Below are positions 11,802-24,557 of a stretch of DNA of 64,000 nt, piece after piece; positions within the stretch are counted from its first letter, which is position 1, and every line of letters starts with the position of its first letter. Source of the DNA: Hyperoodon ampullatus (taxonomy: Eukaryota; Chordata; Mammalia; Artiodactyla; Ziphiidae); NCBI GenBank assembly GCA_949752795.1, contig OX457070.1, positions 26,312,588 to 26,376,587 on the forward strand. Reading direction: 5' to 3'. A program made the translations under genes and the position numbers. The notes beneath the pieces were generated by a model. It made no database searches. It saw only the letters and a list, made by a program, of their open reading frames with translations, and was not told the DNA's origin.

Positions 11802-12004
11802 GGGCTTCCCTGGTGGTGCAGTGGTTGAGAGTCTGCCTGCCGATGCAGGGGACACGGCTTTGTGCCCCGGTCCGGGAAGATCCCACATGCCGCGGAGCGG
11901 CTGGGCCCGTGAGCCATGGGCACTGAGCCTGCGCGTCTGGAGCCTGTGCTCCACAAGGGGAGAGGCCACAACAGTGAGAAGCCCGCATACCGCAAAAAAA
12001 AAAA
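11802..12004 (+). mobile_element. CHR-type SINE, short form
   Basis: The body is complete from 'gggcttccctggtggtgc' to 'ccgcataccgc' plus A-tail. It inserted directly downstream of an (AAC)n tract at about 11,769-11,792, which may be the tail of an older element. The downstream flank is a younger L1. Confidence 0.88.
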
Positions 12005-12011
12005 ATCTCAG

Positions 12012-12730
12012 GAAAGGGAACCCTCCTGCACTGCTGGTGGGAATGTAAATTGGTGCAGCCACTATGGAAAACAGTATGGAGGGTACTTAAAAAAACAAAA
12101 GTAAAGCTACCATATGATCCAGCAATCCCACTCCTGTGCATATATCTAGGAAAAAAGAAAAACTCTAATTTGAAAAGATACATGCTCCCTAATGTTCATA
12201 GCAGCACTGTTTACAACAGCCAAGACATGGAAACAAACCCAGTACCCATCAACAGACAACTGGCTTAAAAAGATGTGGTATACAACATACAATGGCATAT
12301 TACTAAGCCATAAGAAAGAATGAAGTATTGCCATTTGCAGCAACATGGATGGACCTAGAGAATATCATACTTAGTGAAGTAAGTCAGACAGAGAAAGATA
12401 AATATATTATACCACTTATATGTGGAATCTAAAAAAATAATACAAATGAATCTATATATAAAACAGAAATAGACTCACAGACATAGAAAACAAACTTATG
12501 GTTACCAAAGGGGAGAGGGAGGGTAGGACAAATCAGGAGTATGGAATTAACAGATACAAACTACTATACATAAGATAGATAAGCAACAAGGATTTACTGT
12601 ATAGCACAGGGAATTATATTCAATAACTTGTAATAACCTATAATGGAATATAATCTGAAAAAAAACCCTGAATCACTATGCAGTATGCCTGAAACTAACA
12701 CAATATTATAAATCAACTATACTTCAAAAA
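12012..12730 (+). mobile_element. 5'-truncated LINE-1, 3' end
   Basis: It begins within the ORF2 C-terminus ('gtgggaatgtaaattggtgc') and runs through 'catggatggacctagag' to the 3'UTR and the end 'ataaatcaactatacttc'. The short repeat 'tctcagg' lies on both sides (12,006 and about 12,736). Frames are broken. Confidence 0.75.
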
Positions 12731-12798
12731 GAAATTCTCAGGCAACAAGGCTTCAAAATGCTTGCTGTACTAAGAAGCACATTAAAAAATGTCTCTGG

Positions 12799-13116
12799 GG
12801 GGACTTCCCTGGTGGCGCAGTGGCTGAGAATCCGTCTGAAAATGCAGGAGACACGGGTTCAATCCCTGGTCCGGGAAGACCCACATGCTGCAGAGCAACT
12901 AAGACCCGTGTGCTACAACTGCTGAGCCTGCGTTCTGGAGCCTGCAAACCACAACTACTGAAGCCTGTGTGCCTGCAGCCTGTGCTCTGCAACAGGAGAA
13001 GCCACTGCAATAAGCCCACGCACCACAACAAAGAGTAGCCCCCGCTCACCACAACTAGAGAAAGCCCGCACACAGCAACAAAGACCCAATGCAGCCAAAA
13101 ATAAATAAATAAATAA
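12799..13116 (+). mobile_element. CHR-type SINE, long form (first of a tandem pair)
   Basis: The long-form body runs from 'gggacttccctggtggcgc' to 'gcagccaaaaataaataaat'. It is directly followed by another copy of the same form with no unique sequence between them. Confidence 0.88.
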
Positions 13117-13453
13117 GCATCTGCCTGCCAGTACAGGGGACATGGGTTTGATCCCTGGGCCAGGAAGATCCCACATGCGTGGGGCAACTAAGCCTGTGTG
13201 TCACAACTACTGAGCCCACATGCCGCAACTACTGAAGCCCGTGGGCTCTGGGGCCCTTGTGTCACAACTACTGAGCCCGCACGCTGCAAATACTGAAGCC
13301 CGCACACGTAGAGCCTACACTCCGCAACAAGATAAGCCACTGCAATGAGAAGCCTGCACATTGCAACGAAGAGTAACCCCTGCTAGCCGCAACTACAGAA
13401 AAGCCCACACGCAGCAACAAAGACTCAGCACAGCCAAAAAAAAAAAAAACCTC
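13117..13453 (+). mobile_element. CHR-type SINE, long form (second of a tandem pair)
   Basis: It starts at 'gcatctgcctgccagtac', so it lacks the first about 35 bp of the head, and ends 'gcacagccaaaaaaaaaa'. The internal phrase 'cacaactactgagccc' is repeated, giving a longer body than its neighbour. The arrangement could be a tail-targeted second insertion or a recombination product. Confidence 0.82.
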
Positions 13454-13868
13454 AGTCCTAGAACATTTCACTGGTGAATTCTATTAGATAATTAAAGATG
13501 ATATAATATTATCTTTCACAAATTCTTCCATAAAGCAGAGGAGAAAGGAACACTCCCCAACTCATTCTATGAAAACAGACCAATATCCCTTATGAACATA
13601 CTTGCAAAAATCCTTAACACAACATTATCAAGTAAAATCCAGCAACATATAAATAGAGTTAGTGCAAGGTTGGTTTAACATCTGAAAATCAATGAGGGTA
13701 AATCACCATATTAATAAAATAAATGACAAAAACCATAATGTCATTTCAGTAGATGTGGAAAAAACATTTGACAAAATCCACCATCCATTAATGATAAAAG
13801 CTCTTAAGCTAGGAATAAAAGGGGACTTTCTCAATGTGATAAAGTGTATCTAACTCAAATCTACAGTC

Positions 13869-14220
13869 TATATATATTTTTAATTTATTTTAATTTTTTG
13901 GCTGCATTGGGTCTTCGCTGCTGCGCACGGGCTTTCTCTAGTTGCGGCGAGTGGGGGCTGCTCTTCATCGTAGTGTGCGGGCTTCTCATTGTGGTGGCTT
14001 CTCGTGTTGTGGAGCACGGGCTCTAGGCACGTGGTCTTCAGTGCTTGTAGTACACAGGCTCAGTAGTTGTGGCTTGTGTGCTCTAGAGCACAGGCTCAGT
14101 AGTTGTGGCACACGGGCTTAGTTGCTCCACAGCATGTGGGATCTTCCCGGACCAGGGCTCGAACACATGTCCCCTGCATTGACAGGTGGATTCTTAACCA
14201 CTGAGCCACCAGGGAAGTCC
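13869..14220 (-). mobile_element. CHR-type SINE, long form
   Basis: Inserted in the ancient L1, with 'ctacagtc' repeated at 13,861-13,868 and 14,221-14,228. The body reads 'ttggctgcattgggtcttc' to 'gagccaccagggaagtcc' on the plus strand. Confidence 0.88.
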
Positions 14221-14304
14221 CTACAGTCAATATTAAATGTCATGGTAAAAGACTGAATGTTTCCCTATAAATTCAGGAACAAGGCAAGGATATCTGCTCT
14301 TGCC

Positions 14305-14440
14305 ATTTTTTTTCCTTTTTTTTTCTTTTTTGAGGCTGCACTGGGTAGCATGTGGGATCTTAGTTCCCCAACCAGAGATTGAACCCGTGCCCCCTGCAGT
14401 GGAAGTACAGAGTCCCAACCACTGGACCTCAAGGGAATTC
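14305..14440 (-). mobile_element. CHR-type SINE, short tRNA-like variant
   Basis: The plus-strand text is 'ggctgcactgggtagcatg' to 'cctcaagggaattccctg'. The TSD is imperfect, formed from the host L1 ('ctgctcttgccatttt' against 'ctgctgccactttt'). Confidence 0.8.
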
Positions 14441-14455
14441 CCTGCTGCCACTTTT

Positions 14456-14670
14456 TTTTTTTTTTTTTTTTTTTTTTGCGGTACGCGGGCCTCTCACTGT
14501 TGTGGTCTCTCCCCGTTGCGGAGCACAGGCTCCGGACGCGCAGGCTCAACGGCCATGGCTCACGGGCCCAGCTGCTCCGCGGCATGTGGGATCTTCCCAG
14601 ACCGGGGCACGAACCCGTGTCCCCTGCATCGGCAGGCGGACTCTCAACCACTGCGCCACCAGGGAAGCCC
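14456..14670 (-). mobile_element. CHR-type SINE, short form, with 15-bp TSD
   Basis: The TSD 'cctgctgccactttt' is exact at 14,441-14,455 and 14,671-14,685. The long T run and intact body indicate a recent insertion, made into the downstream flank of the SINE at 14,305-14,440. Confidence 0.92.
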
Positions 14671-15864
14671 CCTGCTGCCACTTTTAATCAACATTGTGCT
14701 GGAGGTTTTAGTTAGTGTGATAAGGCCAAAAAGTAAAAAATAAAAATGAAGCAATTCACATTGGAAAAGAAGTAAAACTGTCTTTATTCAAAAATGACAT
14801 GATCCTGCATATAGAAAATGCTAAGAAATTCACAAAAAACTACTATTGTTAAGATGGTTATACTGCCCCAACTGATGTACAGATTCAAGGCAATCCCTAT
14901 CAAAATCCCAGCTGTGTTTTTTGCAGAAATTGACAAGCTAATTCTAAAATTAATATGGAAATGCAAAAGATCTGGAATAGCTAAAACAATCTTGAAAAAA
15001 AAAGTTGGAGGACTCACAATTTCTGATTTCAAAACTTACTACAGAATTACAGTAATCAACACAACATGGTACTGGCATTAAGATGGACATATAGACCAAT
15101 GAAATAGAATTGAGAGTCCAGAAATGAGCCCTCACACATAAGGTCAATTTAGTTTTGGCAAAGTTTCCAAGGCAATTCAATGGGAAAAAGATATTCTATA
15201 CAAGTATTGGCAAGGACGTGGAGAAACTGGATTCCACATACATTCGTGACGGGAGTGTAAAGTGGTACAGCCACTTTGGAAAACAGTTTGGCAGTTTCTT
15301 AAAAAATTAAAAATAAACTTACAAATGAAAACATATGTCCACACAAAGCATTGTACATGAATATTCGTAGCAGCAATACTCACAATAGCCAAAACTAGGA
15401 AATAATCCAAATGTCCATTAACAGCTTAATGGATAAACATAATGTGATTTATTCATGCAATGGAACACTACTCAGTGATAAAAAGGAGTAACTACTGATT
15501 ACTGACACACACTATGACAAAGATGAACCTCAGAAACATTATACTAAGTGAAAGCTAGACACAAATGACTGTATATGATATGATCCCATTAACATGAAGT
15601 ATACAGAAAAGGTAAATCTATACAGATAGAAGTAGATTAGTGGATGCCTGGGCTGGATTTAGGGGTGGGGATTGACTGCAAAAAATCTGGATTGTTGTAA
15701 TAGTTGCATAACTCTGTAAATCTACTAAACATAATTGAATTATGTATGTACTTATATAATTACAATGGGTGAATTTTAGAGCATATACATTGAACCTCAG
15801 TAAAGCTGTTAAAAAAAAAAGTATCATAGGTTTAGGGACCAGAGTATTGGGATAATTTAGGGAC

Positions 15865-16078
15865 TTTTTTTTTTTTTTTTTTTTTTGTGGTACACAGGCC
15901 TCTCACTGTTGTGGCCTCTCCCGTTGCGGAGCACAGGCTCCAGACGCGGAGGCCCAGCGGCCATGGCTCAGGGGCACAGCCACTCCGCAGCATGTGGGAT
16001 CCTCCTGGACCGGGGCACGAACCCGTGTCCCCTGCATCGGCAGGCGGGCTCTCAACCACTGCGCCACCAGGGAAGCCC
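15865..16078 (-). mobile_element. CHR-type SINE, short form
   Basis: The T run and body end in 'gcgccaccagggaagccc'. 'tagggac' is repeated at 15,858-15,864 and 16,079-16,085. It is the last CHR SINE before a 15-kb stretch without any. Confidence 0.9.
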
Positions 16079-16144
16079 TAGGGACATTTTATTATTGTAG
16101 CTGGGGGAAAATCTGAGATAGGTTCAAATCTGAGGGCTATATTC

Positions 16145-17035
16145 AACTATATACCTGTGATAACCTGAATAATGGCCCCAAAGATATTCAGATACTAATC
16201 CCTGATACTTGTGAATATAATTTTATACATATAGCAAAAGGGACTCTGAAGATGTGACTAAGTTAAGGAACTTGAAATGGGAAGATTATTCTGGATTATC
16301 CACGTATGTGGGCCCTACATGTAATCACAAGTACCCTTATAAGAAGGAAGCAGGGGGTGATTTGACTACAGAAGTAAGAGATGTGAAGATGGAAACAAGA
16401 GGCTGGAGGAAGGGGTCAGGAGCTAAGGAATGCAGGCATCGCCAAAAGCTCTGAAATGCAAGGAAGTAGATTCTCCCCTAGAGCCTCCAGAAGGAAATGC
16501 CTTGATTTTAGACCAGTAAAACCTAGGGGTAAGACTGCAATAAAGGTACAGACCTACTAGAGAATGGACTTGAGGATATGGGGAGGGGGAAGGGTAATCT
16601 GTGACAAAGCGAGAGAGAGGCATGGACATATATACACTACCAAACGTAAGGTAGATAGCTAGTGGGAAGCAGCTGCATAGCACAGGGAGATCAGCTCAGA
16701 GCTTTGTGACCGCCTGGAGGGGTGGGATAGGGAGGGTGGGAGGGAGGGAGACGCAAGAGGGAAGAGATATGGGAACATATGTATATGTATAACTGATTTA
16801 TTTTGTTATAAAGCAGAAACTAACACACCATTGTAAAGCAATTATACTCCAATAAAGATGTATAAAAAAAAATTAAAAAAAAAATAGATCTAAAGATCCT
16901 GAAAAAAACAAACAAACAAACAAAACTGATTGCAGATATCTGGACCCTAGAACAGCAAGGGAATACATTTGTGCTGTTTTAAGCCACCAAGTTTGTGGTA
17001 ATTTATTGTAATGGCTACAGGCAACTAATAAAATA
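16145..17035 (+). repeat. Old interspersed repeat, split by an L1
   Basis: The two halves 16,145-16,515 and about 16,925-17,035 form one repeat known in many mammals. Landmarks are 'gcaaaagggactctgaag', 'ttctggattatcc' and, at the far end, 'aagccaccaagtttgtgg'. I recognise the sequence but will not name the family without a library search. Confidence 0.6.
16519..16890 (+). mobile_element. LINE-1 3'UTR fragment
   Basis: It spans the purine-rich 3'UTR ('gaggatatggggaggggg') and the canonical L1 terminus 'ctccaataaagatgtat' plus A-rich tail. It is inserted into the old repeat at 16,145-17,035. It serves as a reference for the usual 3' end of this L1 family. Confidence 0.85.
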
Positions 17036-17517
17036 TCCAACCTCAAATATATTTGATTTATATTTTATAAATTTTGAAATTGCTGCAAACACTAAAAACT
17101 TTAAAATTTCATATTATAATCTGAATTTTTTTTAATTGGAAAATTAGGCAGCACAATTCTCCATCAATATGGCAGAACTTACTCAAAACTTACCCGTTTC
17201 CTGCATCCCATCCCCACCCAAGATCACCATCAGTGTACCTCCCAATGTCTGGATTCATCTGTCTGGATTATAGCTTGTGCACAGCCTCACAAAACAGCCC
17301 CACAAATGTGCTTTGGCACTGCCAGTGGGGGCCCCTCAGGGTCTCCATATTGAAGAGGAGATTTGCCCTGGAGTACTTCTGGCTGCCTTCCTGGCTCTCC
17401 TCCCAATTTCCTGTGGGTAACCGTTTTGACCAGTATATACACACACCCTTGCCCAAAACTCTGGAGACTGCCTGGTCTGAATCATATTTGTTGAAAATAA
17501 ACATTTTCCTAATCCAC

Positions 17518-18015
17518 AAATAGTTTTGCATTGCCCTTAGTAGAAAATCCCAAATCCTTAAAGTGGCCCACAGGCTCCTGCCTTTCCCTCCTGCCATCCC
17601 ACTCTGTACTCAGGCCACACCAGCCTTTTCTTAACGTCATAAATGTTCCCAGCAATTCCCTGCCTTGGGCCTTTGCACAAACCCTTTCCTTTTTATGCAA
17701 ACTCTTCTGGGATTCCTTTCTGCTTCTTACCTTTCTTGGGTTTCACCTAAGGCAATTTCCTCAGGGAAACCTTCCCTGACCAACCAAAATGAAGTCCAGC
17801 TATATTCCCTATACTACAGACTCCTACATATAAACCCCATAATACAGGCTCCCATATCCTATGCCATCCCTTCCCAGTGCTTACTGAAGTTTTCAGTTTT
17901 TTATTTTTGTGGTTAAGTATTTCATAACTGTTCCCTCATGAGAGTTCCTCCCTCCGTGAAGACAGCTTCTTGAGAGGCCATGTCTGTCCCTCATTTGTTG
18001 CATCAATACATGAAT
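17518..18015 (+). repeat. L2 LINE 3' region
   Basis: The order of phrases fits a plus-strand L2: 'aagtggcccacaggctcctg', 'gggcctttgcacaaacc', 'aaaccttccctgaccaacc'. It is degraded and non-coding. Confidence 0.65.
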
Positions 18016-18399
18016 GAAAGGGAACCATTTACAAAGACACTTTCCCCCTCCATCCTCGGCAATATAAAATATGCAGAGATTCTTACTGTTTTAAACCTTT
18101 ATTATTTTAAAATAGGATGTTGGATATATCTTTATAATTTGCCTAACTAAAAGGCCTAGGGCTTAAGTGTTTTTCTAAAAATAAATGAGAAGTTAGTCAC
18201 CAAAGCTGAAGTCTAGCAGTATAAAGAAACTCTGGCACTTGGAGACCACAGCTCATCCTGGATGGGACTGAAGGTCTGAGTGACCCTCAGACTCTCAGGC
18301 CAGTAGTCTCTGCCAGAAATTTTCCTCAGCACAGGACCAGTGAGACTACAGCTCCCCTTTCCTCAGCAGCCTGCATCGCTCATGGCCTTTTCTCTGATA

Positions 18400-19434
<1,035 letters not shown>

Positions 19435-19786
19435 TTCATTATGTTTTTTTTTTTTTTTTTTTTTTTTTTATTTATTTTTTATCACAAATTTAATCAGTTA
19501 TATGTATACATATGTTCCCATATCCCCTCCCTTTTGCGTCTCCCTCCCACCCTCCCTATCCCACCCCTCCAGGCGGTCACAAAGCACCGAGCTGATCTCC
19601 CTGTGCTATGCGGCTGCTTCCCACTAGCTATCTACCTTACGTTTGGTAGTGTATATATGTCCATGCCGCTCTTTCACTTTGTCACAGCTTACCCTTCCCC
19701 CTCCCCATATCCTCAAGTCCATTCTCTAGTAGGTCTGTGTCTTTATTCCTGTCTTACCCCTATGTTCTTCATGACCTTTTTTTTTC

Positions 19787-22700
19787 TTAAATTCCATATA
19801 TATGTGTCAGCATACAGTATTTGTCTTTCTCTTTCTGACTTACTTCACTCTGTATGACAGACTCTAGGTCCATCCACCTCATTACAAATAGTTCAATTTC
19901 ATTTCTTTTTATGGCTGAGTAATATTCCATTGTATGTATGTGCCACATCTTCTTTACCCATTCATCCGATGATGGACACTTAGGTTGTTTCCATCTCCGG
20001 GCTATTGTAAATAGGGCTGCTATGAACATTTTGGTACATGTCTCTTTTTGAATTATGGTTTTCTCAGGGTATATGCCCAGTAGTGGGATTGCAGGGTCAT
20101 ATGGTAGTTCTATTTGTAGTTTTTTAAGGAACCTCCATACCGTTCTCCATAGTGGCTGTACCAATTCACATTCCCACCAGCAGTGCAAGAGTGTTCCCTT
20201 TTTTCCACACCCTCTCCAGCATTTATTGTTTCTAGATTTTTTGATGATGGCCATTCTGACTGGTGTGAGATGATATCTCATTGTAGTTTTGATTTGCATT
20301 TCTCTAATTAGTAAAGATGTTGAGCATCCTTTCATGTGTTTGTTGGCAGTCTGTATATCTTCTGTGGAGAAATGTCTATTTAGGTCTTCTGCCCATTTTT
20401 GGATTGGGTTGTTTGTTTTTTTGTTATTGAGCTGCATGAGCTGCTTATAAATTTTGGAGATTAATCCTTTGTCAGTTGCTTCATTTGCAAATATTTTCTC
20501 CCATTCTGAGGGTTGTCTTTTGGTCTTGTTTATGGTTTCCTTTGCTGTGCAAAAGCTTTTAAGTTTCATTAGGTCCCATGTGTTTATTTTTGTCTTTATT
20601 TCCATTTCTCTAGGAGGTGGGTCAAAAAGGATCTTGCTGTGATTTATGTCATAGAGTGTTCTGCCTATGTTGTCCTCTAAGAGTTTGATAGTGTCTGGCC
20701 TTACATTTAGGTCTTTAATCCATTTTGAGCTTATTTTTGTGTATGGTGTTAGGGAGTGATCGAATCTCATACTTTTACATGTCCCTCTCCAGTTTTCCCA
20801 ACACCACTTATTGAAGAGACTGTCCTTTCTCCACTGTACATTCCTGCCTCCTTTATCAAAGATAAGGTGACCATATGTCCGTGGGTTTATCTCTGGGCTT
20901 TCTATCCTGTTCCATTGATCTATCTTTCTGTTTCTGTGCCAGTACCATACTGTCTTGATTACTGCAGCTTTGTAGTATAGTCTGAAGTCAGGGAGCCTGA
21001 TTCCTCCAGCTCCATTTTTCGTTCTCAAGATTGCTTTGGCTATTCGGGGTCTTTTGTGTTTCCATACAAATTGTGAAATTTTTTGTTCTAGTTCTGTGAA
21101 AAATGCCAGTGGTATTTTGATAGGGATTGCATTGAATCTGTAGATTGCTTTGGGTAGTAGAGTCATTTTCACAATGTTGATTCTTCCAATCCAAGAACAT
21201 GGTACATCTCTCCATCTATTTGTATCATCTTTAATTTCTTTCATCAGTGTCTTATAATTTTCTGCATACAGGTCTTTTGTCTCCTTAGGTAGGTTTATTC
21301 CTAGATATTTTATTCTTTTTGTTGCAATGGTAAATGGGAGTGTTTCCTTGATTTCACTTTCAGATTTTTCATCATTAGTATATAGGAATGCCAGAGATTT
21401 CTGTGCATTAATTTTGTATCCTGCAACTTTACCAAATTCATTGATTAGCTCTAGTAGTTTTCTGGTAGCATCTTTAGGATTCTCTATGTATAGTATCATG
21501 TCATCTGCAAACAGTGACAGCTTTACTTCTTCTTTTCCAATTTGGATTCCTTTTATTTGCTTTTCTTCTCTGATTGCTGTGGCTAAAACTTCCAAAACTA
21601 TGTTGAATAAGAGTGGTGAGAGTGGGCAACCTTGTCTTGTTCCTGATCTTAGTGGAAATGGTTTCAGTTTTTCACCATTGAGGACGATGCTGGCTGTGGG
21701 TTTGTCATATATGGCCTTTATTATGTTGAGGAAAGTTCCCTCTATGCCTACTTTCTGCAGGGTTTTTATCATGAATGGGTGTTGAATTTTGTCGAAAGCT
21801 TTCTCTGCATCTATTGAGATGATCATATGGTTTTTCTCCTTCAATTTGTTAATATGGTGTATCACGTTGATTGATTTGCGTATATTGAAGAATCCTTGCA
21901 TTCCTGGGATAAACCCCACTTGATCATGGTGTATGATCCTTTTAATGTGCTGTTGGATTCTGTTTGCTAGTATTTTGTTGAGGATTTTTGCATCTATGTT
22001 CATCAGTGATATTGGCCTGTAGTTTTCTTTCTTTGTGACATCCTTGTCTGGTTTTGGTATCAAGGTGATGGTGGCCTCGTAGAATGAGTTTGGGAGTGTT
22101 CCTCCCTCTGCTATATTTTGGAAGAGTTTGAGAAGGATAGGCGTTAGCTCTTCTCTAAATGCTTGATAGAATTCGCCTGTGAAGCCATCTGGTCCTGGGC
22201 TTTTGTTTGTTGGAAGATTTTTTATCACAGTTTCAATTTCAGTGCTTGTGATTGGTCTGTTCATATGTTCTATTTCTTCCTGATTCAGTCTTGGCAGGTT
22301 GTGCATTTCTAAGAATTTGTCCATTTCTTCCAGGTTGTCCATTTTATTGGCATAGAGTTGCTTATAGTAATCTCTCACGATCTTTTGTATTTCTGCAGTG
22401 TCAGTTGTTACTTCTCCTTTTTCATTTCTAATTCTATTGATTTGAGTCTTCTCCCTTTTTTTCTTGATGAGTCTGGCTAATGGTTTATCAATTTTGTTTA
22501 TCTTCTCAAAGAACCAGCTTTTAGTTTTATTGATCTTTGCTATTGTTTCCTTCATTTCTTTTTCATTTATTTCTGATCTGATTTTTATGATTTCTTTCCT
22601 TCTGCTAACTTTGGGATGTTTTTGTTCTTCTTTCTCTAATTGCTTTAGGTGCAAGGTTAGGTTGTTTAGTCGAGATATTTCCTGTTTCTTAAGGTGGGAT

Positions 22701-23605
22701 TGTATTGCTATAAACTTCCCTCTTAGAACTGCTTTTGCTGCATCCCATAGGTTTTGGGTTGTCGTGTCTCCATTGTCATTTGTTTCTAGGTATTTTTTTA
22801 TTTCCTCTTTGATTTCTTCAGTGATCACTTCGTTATTAAGTAATGTATTGTTTAGCCTCCATGTGTTTGTATTTTTTATAGCTCTTTTCCTGTAATTGAT
22901 ATCTAGTCTCATAGCATTGTGGTCGGAAAAGATACTTGATACAATTTCAATTTTCTTAAATTTACCAAGGCTTGATTTGTGACCCAAGATATGATCTATC
23001 CTGGAGAATGTTCCATGAGCACTTGAGAAAAATGTGTATTCTGTTGTTTTTGGATGGAATGTCCTATAAATATCAATTAAGTCCATCTTGTTTAATGTAT
23101 CATTTAAAGCTTGTGTTTCCTTATTTATTTTCATTTTGGATGATCTGTCCATTGGTGAAAGTGGGGTGTTAAAGTCCCCTACTATGATTGTGTTACTGTC
23201 GATTTCTCCTTTTATGGCTGTTAGTGTTTGCCTTATGTATTGAGGTGCTCCTATGTTGGGTGCATAAATATTTACAATTGTTATATCTTCTTCTTGGATC
23301 GATCCCTTGATCATTATGTAGTGTCCTTCTTTGTCTCTTCTAGTAGTCTTTATTTTAAAGTCTATTTTGTCTGATATGAGAATTGCTACTCCAGCTTTCT
23401 TTTGGTTTCCATTTGCATGGAATATCTTTTTCCATCCCCTTACTTTCAGTCTGTATGTGTCTCTAGGTCTGAAGTGGGTCTCTTGTAGACAGCATATATA
23501 TGGGTCTTGTTTTTGTATCCATTCAGCCAATCTGTGTCTTTTGGTGGGAGCGTTTAGTCCATTTACATTTAAGGTAATTATCGATATGTATGTTCCTATT
23601 CCCAT
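19787..23605 (-). CDS. LINE-1 ORF2 protein (endonuclease-reverse transcriptase), intact 1,272 aa
   Basis: The protein nicks target DNA and copies L1 RNA at the nick (target-primed reverse transcription). The N-terminal APE-type endonuclease (about residues 1-240) keeps the catalytic positions: Asn13 in 'TLNVNG', Glu42 in 'QETH', Asp144 and Asn146 in 'VGDFN', the 'RIDHIL' strand and 'SDHNA'. The reverse-transcriptase domain has 'LIPKPDKD', 'NYRPISL', '[14 protein letters not shown]' and the active-site 'FADD' near residue 700. The C-terminal zinc-knuckle-like Cys motif CX3CX7HX4C is complete ('[18 protein letters not shown]'). The length is very close to the usual roughly 1,275 aa. It follows ORF1 by 58 bp and is presumably translated by reinitiation or a similar low-efficiency route, as in other mammals. 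No stop or frameshift is present. Confidence 0.96.
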   Translation of the reverse strand: MGIGTYISIITLNVNGLNAPTKRHRLAEWIQKQDPYICCLQETHFRPRDTYRLKVRGWKKIFHANGNQKKAGVAILISDKIDFKIKTTRRDKEGHYIMIKGSIQEEDITIVNIYAPNIGAPQYIRQTLTAIKGEIDSNTIIVGDFNTPLSPMDRSSKMKINKETQALNDTLNKMDLIDIYRTFHPKTTEYTFFSSAHGTFSRIDHILGHKSSLGKFKKIEIVSSIFSDHNAMRLDINYRKRAIKNTNTWRLNNTLLNNEVITEEIKEEIKKYLETNDNGDTTTQNLWDAAKAVLRGKFIAIQSHLKKQEISRLNNLTLHLKQLEKEEQKHPKVSRRKEIIKIRSEINEKEMKETIAKINKTKSWFFEKINKIDKPLARLIKKKREKTQINRIRNEKGEVTTDTAEIQKIVRDYYKQLYANKMDNLEEMDKFLEMHNLPRLNQEEIEHMNRPITSTEIETVIKNLPTNKSPGPDGFTGEFYQAFREELTPILLKLFQNIAEGGTLPNSFYEATITLIPKPDKDVTKKENYRPISLMNIDAKILNKILANRIQQHIKRIIHHDQVGFIPGMQGFFNIRKSINVIHHINKLKEKNHMIISIDAEKAFDKIQHPFMIKTLQKVGIEGTFLNIIKAIYDKPTASIVLNGEKLKPFPLRSGTRQGCPLSPLLFNIVLEVLATAIREEKQIKGIQIGKEEVKLSLFADDMILYIENPKDATRKLLELINEFGKVAGYKINAQKSLAFLYTNDEKSESEIKETLPFTIATKRIKYLGINLPKETKDLYAENYKTLMKEIKDDTNRWRDVPCSWIGRINIVKMTLLPKAIYRFNAIPIKIPLAFFTELEQKISQFVWKHKRPRIAKAILRTKNGAGGIRLPDFRLYYKAAVIKTVWYWHRNRKIDQWNRIESPEINPRTYGHLIFDKGGRNVQWRKDSLFNKWCWENWRGTCKSMRFDHSLTPYTKISSKWIKDLNVRPDTIKLLEDNIGRTLYDINHSKILFDPPPREMEIKTKINTWDLMKLKSFCTAKETINKTKRQPSEWEKIFANEATDKGLISKIYKQLMQLNNKKTNNPIQKWAEDLNRHFSTEDIQTANKHMKGCSTSLLIREMQIKTTMRYHLTPVRMAIIKKSRNNKCWRGCGKKGTLLHCWWECELVQPLWRTVWRFLKKLQIELPYDPAIPLLGIYPEKTIIQKETCTKMFIAALFTIARRWKQPKCPSSDEWVKKMWHIHTMEYYSAIKRNEIELFVMRWMDLESVIQSEVSQKEKDKYCMLTHIYGI

Positions 23606-23663
23606 TTTCTTAATTGTTTTGGGTTCGTTATTGTAGGTCTTTTCCTTCTGTTGTGTTTCTTGC

Positions 23664-24557
23664 CTAGAGAAGTTCCTTTAGCATTTGTTGTAAAGCTGGT
23701 TTGGTGGTGCTGAACTCTCTCAGCTTTTGCTTGTCTGTAAAGGTTTTAATTTCTCCATCAAATCTGAATGAGATCCTTGCTGGGTAGAGTAATCTTGGTT
23801 GCAGGTTTCTCTCCTTCATCACTTTAATTATGTCCTGCCACTCCCTTCTGGCTTGTAGAGTTTCTGCTGAGAGATCAGCTGTTATCCTGATGGGGATTCC
23901 CTTGTGTGTTATTTGTTGTTTTTGCCTTGCTGCTTTTAATATGATTTCTTTGTGTTTAATTTTTGACAGTTTGATTAATATGTGTCTTGGCGTATTTCTC
24001 CTTGGATTTATTCTGTATGGGACTCTCTGTGCTTCTTGGACTTGATTAACTATTTCCTTTCCCATATTAGGGAAGTTTTCAACTATAATCTCTTCAAATA
24101 TTTTCTCAGTCCCTTTCTTTTTCTCTTCTTCTTCTGGAACCCCTATAATTCGAATGTTGGTGCGTTTAATGTTGTCCCAGAGGTCTCTGATATTGTCCTC
24201 TGTTCTTTTCATTCTTTTCTCTTTATTTTGCTCTGCATTAGTTATTTCCACTATTTTATCTTCCACCTCACTTATCCGTTCTTCTGCCTCAGTTATTCTG
24301 CTATTGATCCCATCTAGAGTATTTTTCATTTCATTTATTGTGTTTTTAATCGATGCTTGATTCATCTTTAGTTCTACTAGGTCCTTGTTAACTGTTTCTT
24401 GCATTTTGTCTATTCTATTTCCAAGATTTTGGATCATCTTTACTATCATTATTCTGAATTCTTTTTCAGATAGACTGCCTATTACCTCTTCATTTGTTAG
24501 GTCTGGTGGGTTTTTATCTTGCTCCTTCTCCTGCTGTGTGTTTTTCTGTCTTCTCAT
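23664..24557 (-). CDS. LINE-1 ORF1 protein (RNA-binding chaperone), intact 297 aa
   Basis: ORF1p trimerises and coats L1 RNA. Residues about 30-130 show heptad-rich, charged sequence ('[19 protein letters not shown]') expected for the trimeric coiled coil. The RRM-like domain starts at about 134 with '[12 protein letters not shown]'. The C-terminal domain follows, with 'RHILIKL' (from 191), 'LQARREW' (the Arg pair at 237-238) and 'YPARISF' (about 258-264). The protein is shorter than human ORF1p (338 aa), with the difference at the N-terminus. The start was chosen as the first Met of the open frame, and an upstream non-canonical start cannot be excluded. Confidence 0.93.
   Translation of the reverse strand: MRRQKNTQQEKEQDKNPPDLTNEEVIGSLSEKEFRIMIVKMIQNLGNRIDKMQETVNKDLVELKMNQASIKNTINEMKNTLDGINSRITEAEERISEVEDKIVEITNAEQNKEKRMKRTEDNIRDLWDNIKRTNIRIIGVPEEEEKKKGTEKIFEEIIVENFPNMGKEIVNQVQEAQRVPYRINPRRNTPRHILIKLSKIKHKEIILKAARQKQQITHKGIPIRITADLSAETLQARREWQDIIKVMKERNLQPRLLYPARISFRFDGEIKTFTDKQKLREFSTTKPALQQMLKELL

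Larger units (their letters stand above)
13454..15822 (+). repeat. Ancient LINE-1 ORF2/3'UTR remnant carrying three SINEs
   Basis: Segments 13,454-13,868, 14,221-14,304 and 14,686-15,822 belong to one old plus-strand L1. They show a reverse-transcriptase part near 13,600-13,850 ('gatgtggaaaaaacatttga'), a short frame 14,818-15,081 matching the region after the RT domain, and the 3' end 'aacctcagtaaagctgtt'. An internal deletion joins RT text to the distal part. There are many stops, and it is certainly inactive. Confidence 0.75.

Noticed and set aside
11905..11990. tRNA-Glu gene within SINE heads
   Set aside because: Box A- and B-like sequences are present in all CHR copies, but the cloverleaf is not maintained. 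They are SINE promoters.
14476..14715. Recurrent reading frames of the '[15 protein letters not shown]...' and 'PLTVVASPVAEHRL...' types
   Set aside because: They occur wherever a CHR SINE is present, in all three frames of the same strand. They are translations of SINE sequence, not a gene family.
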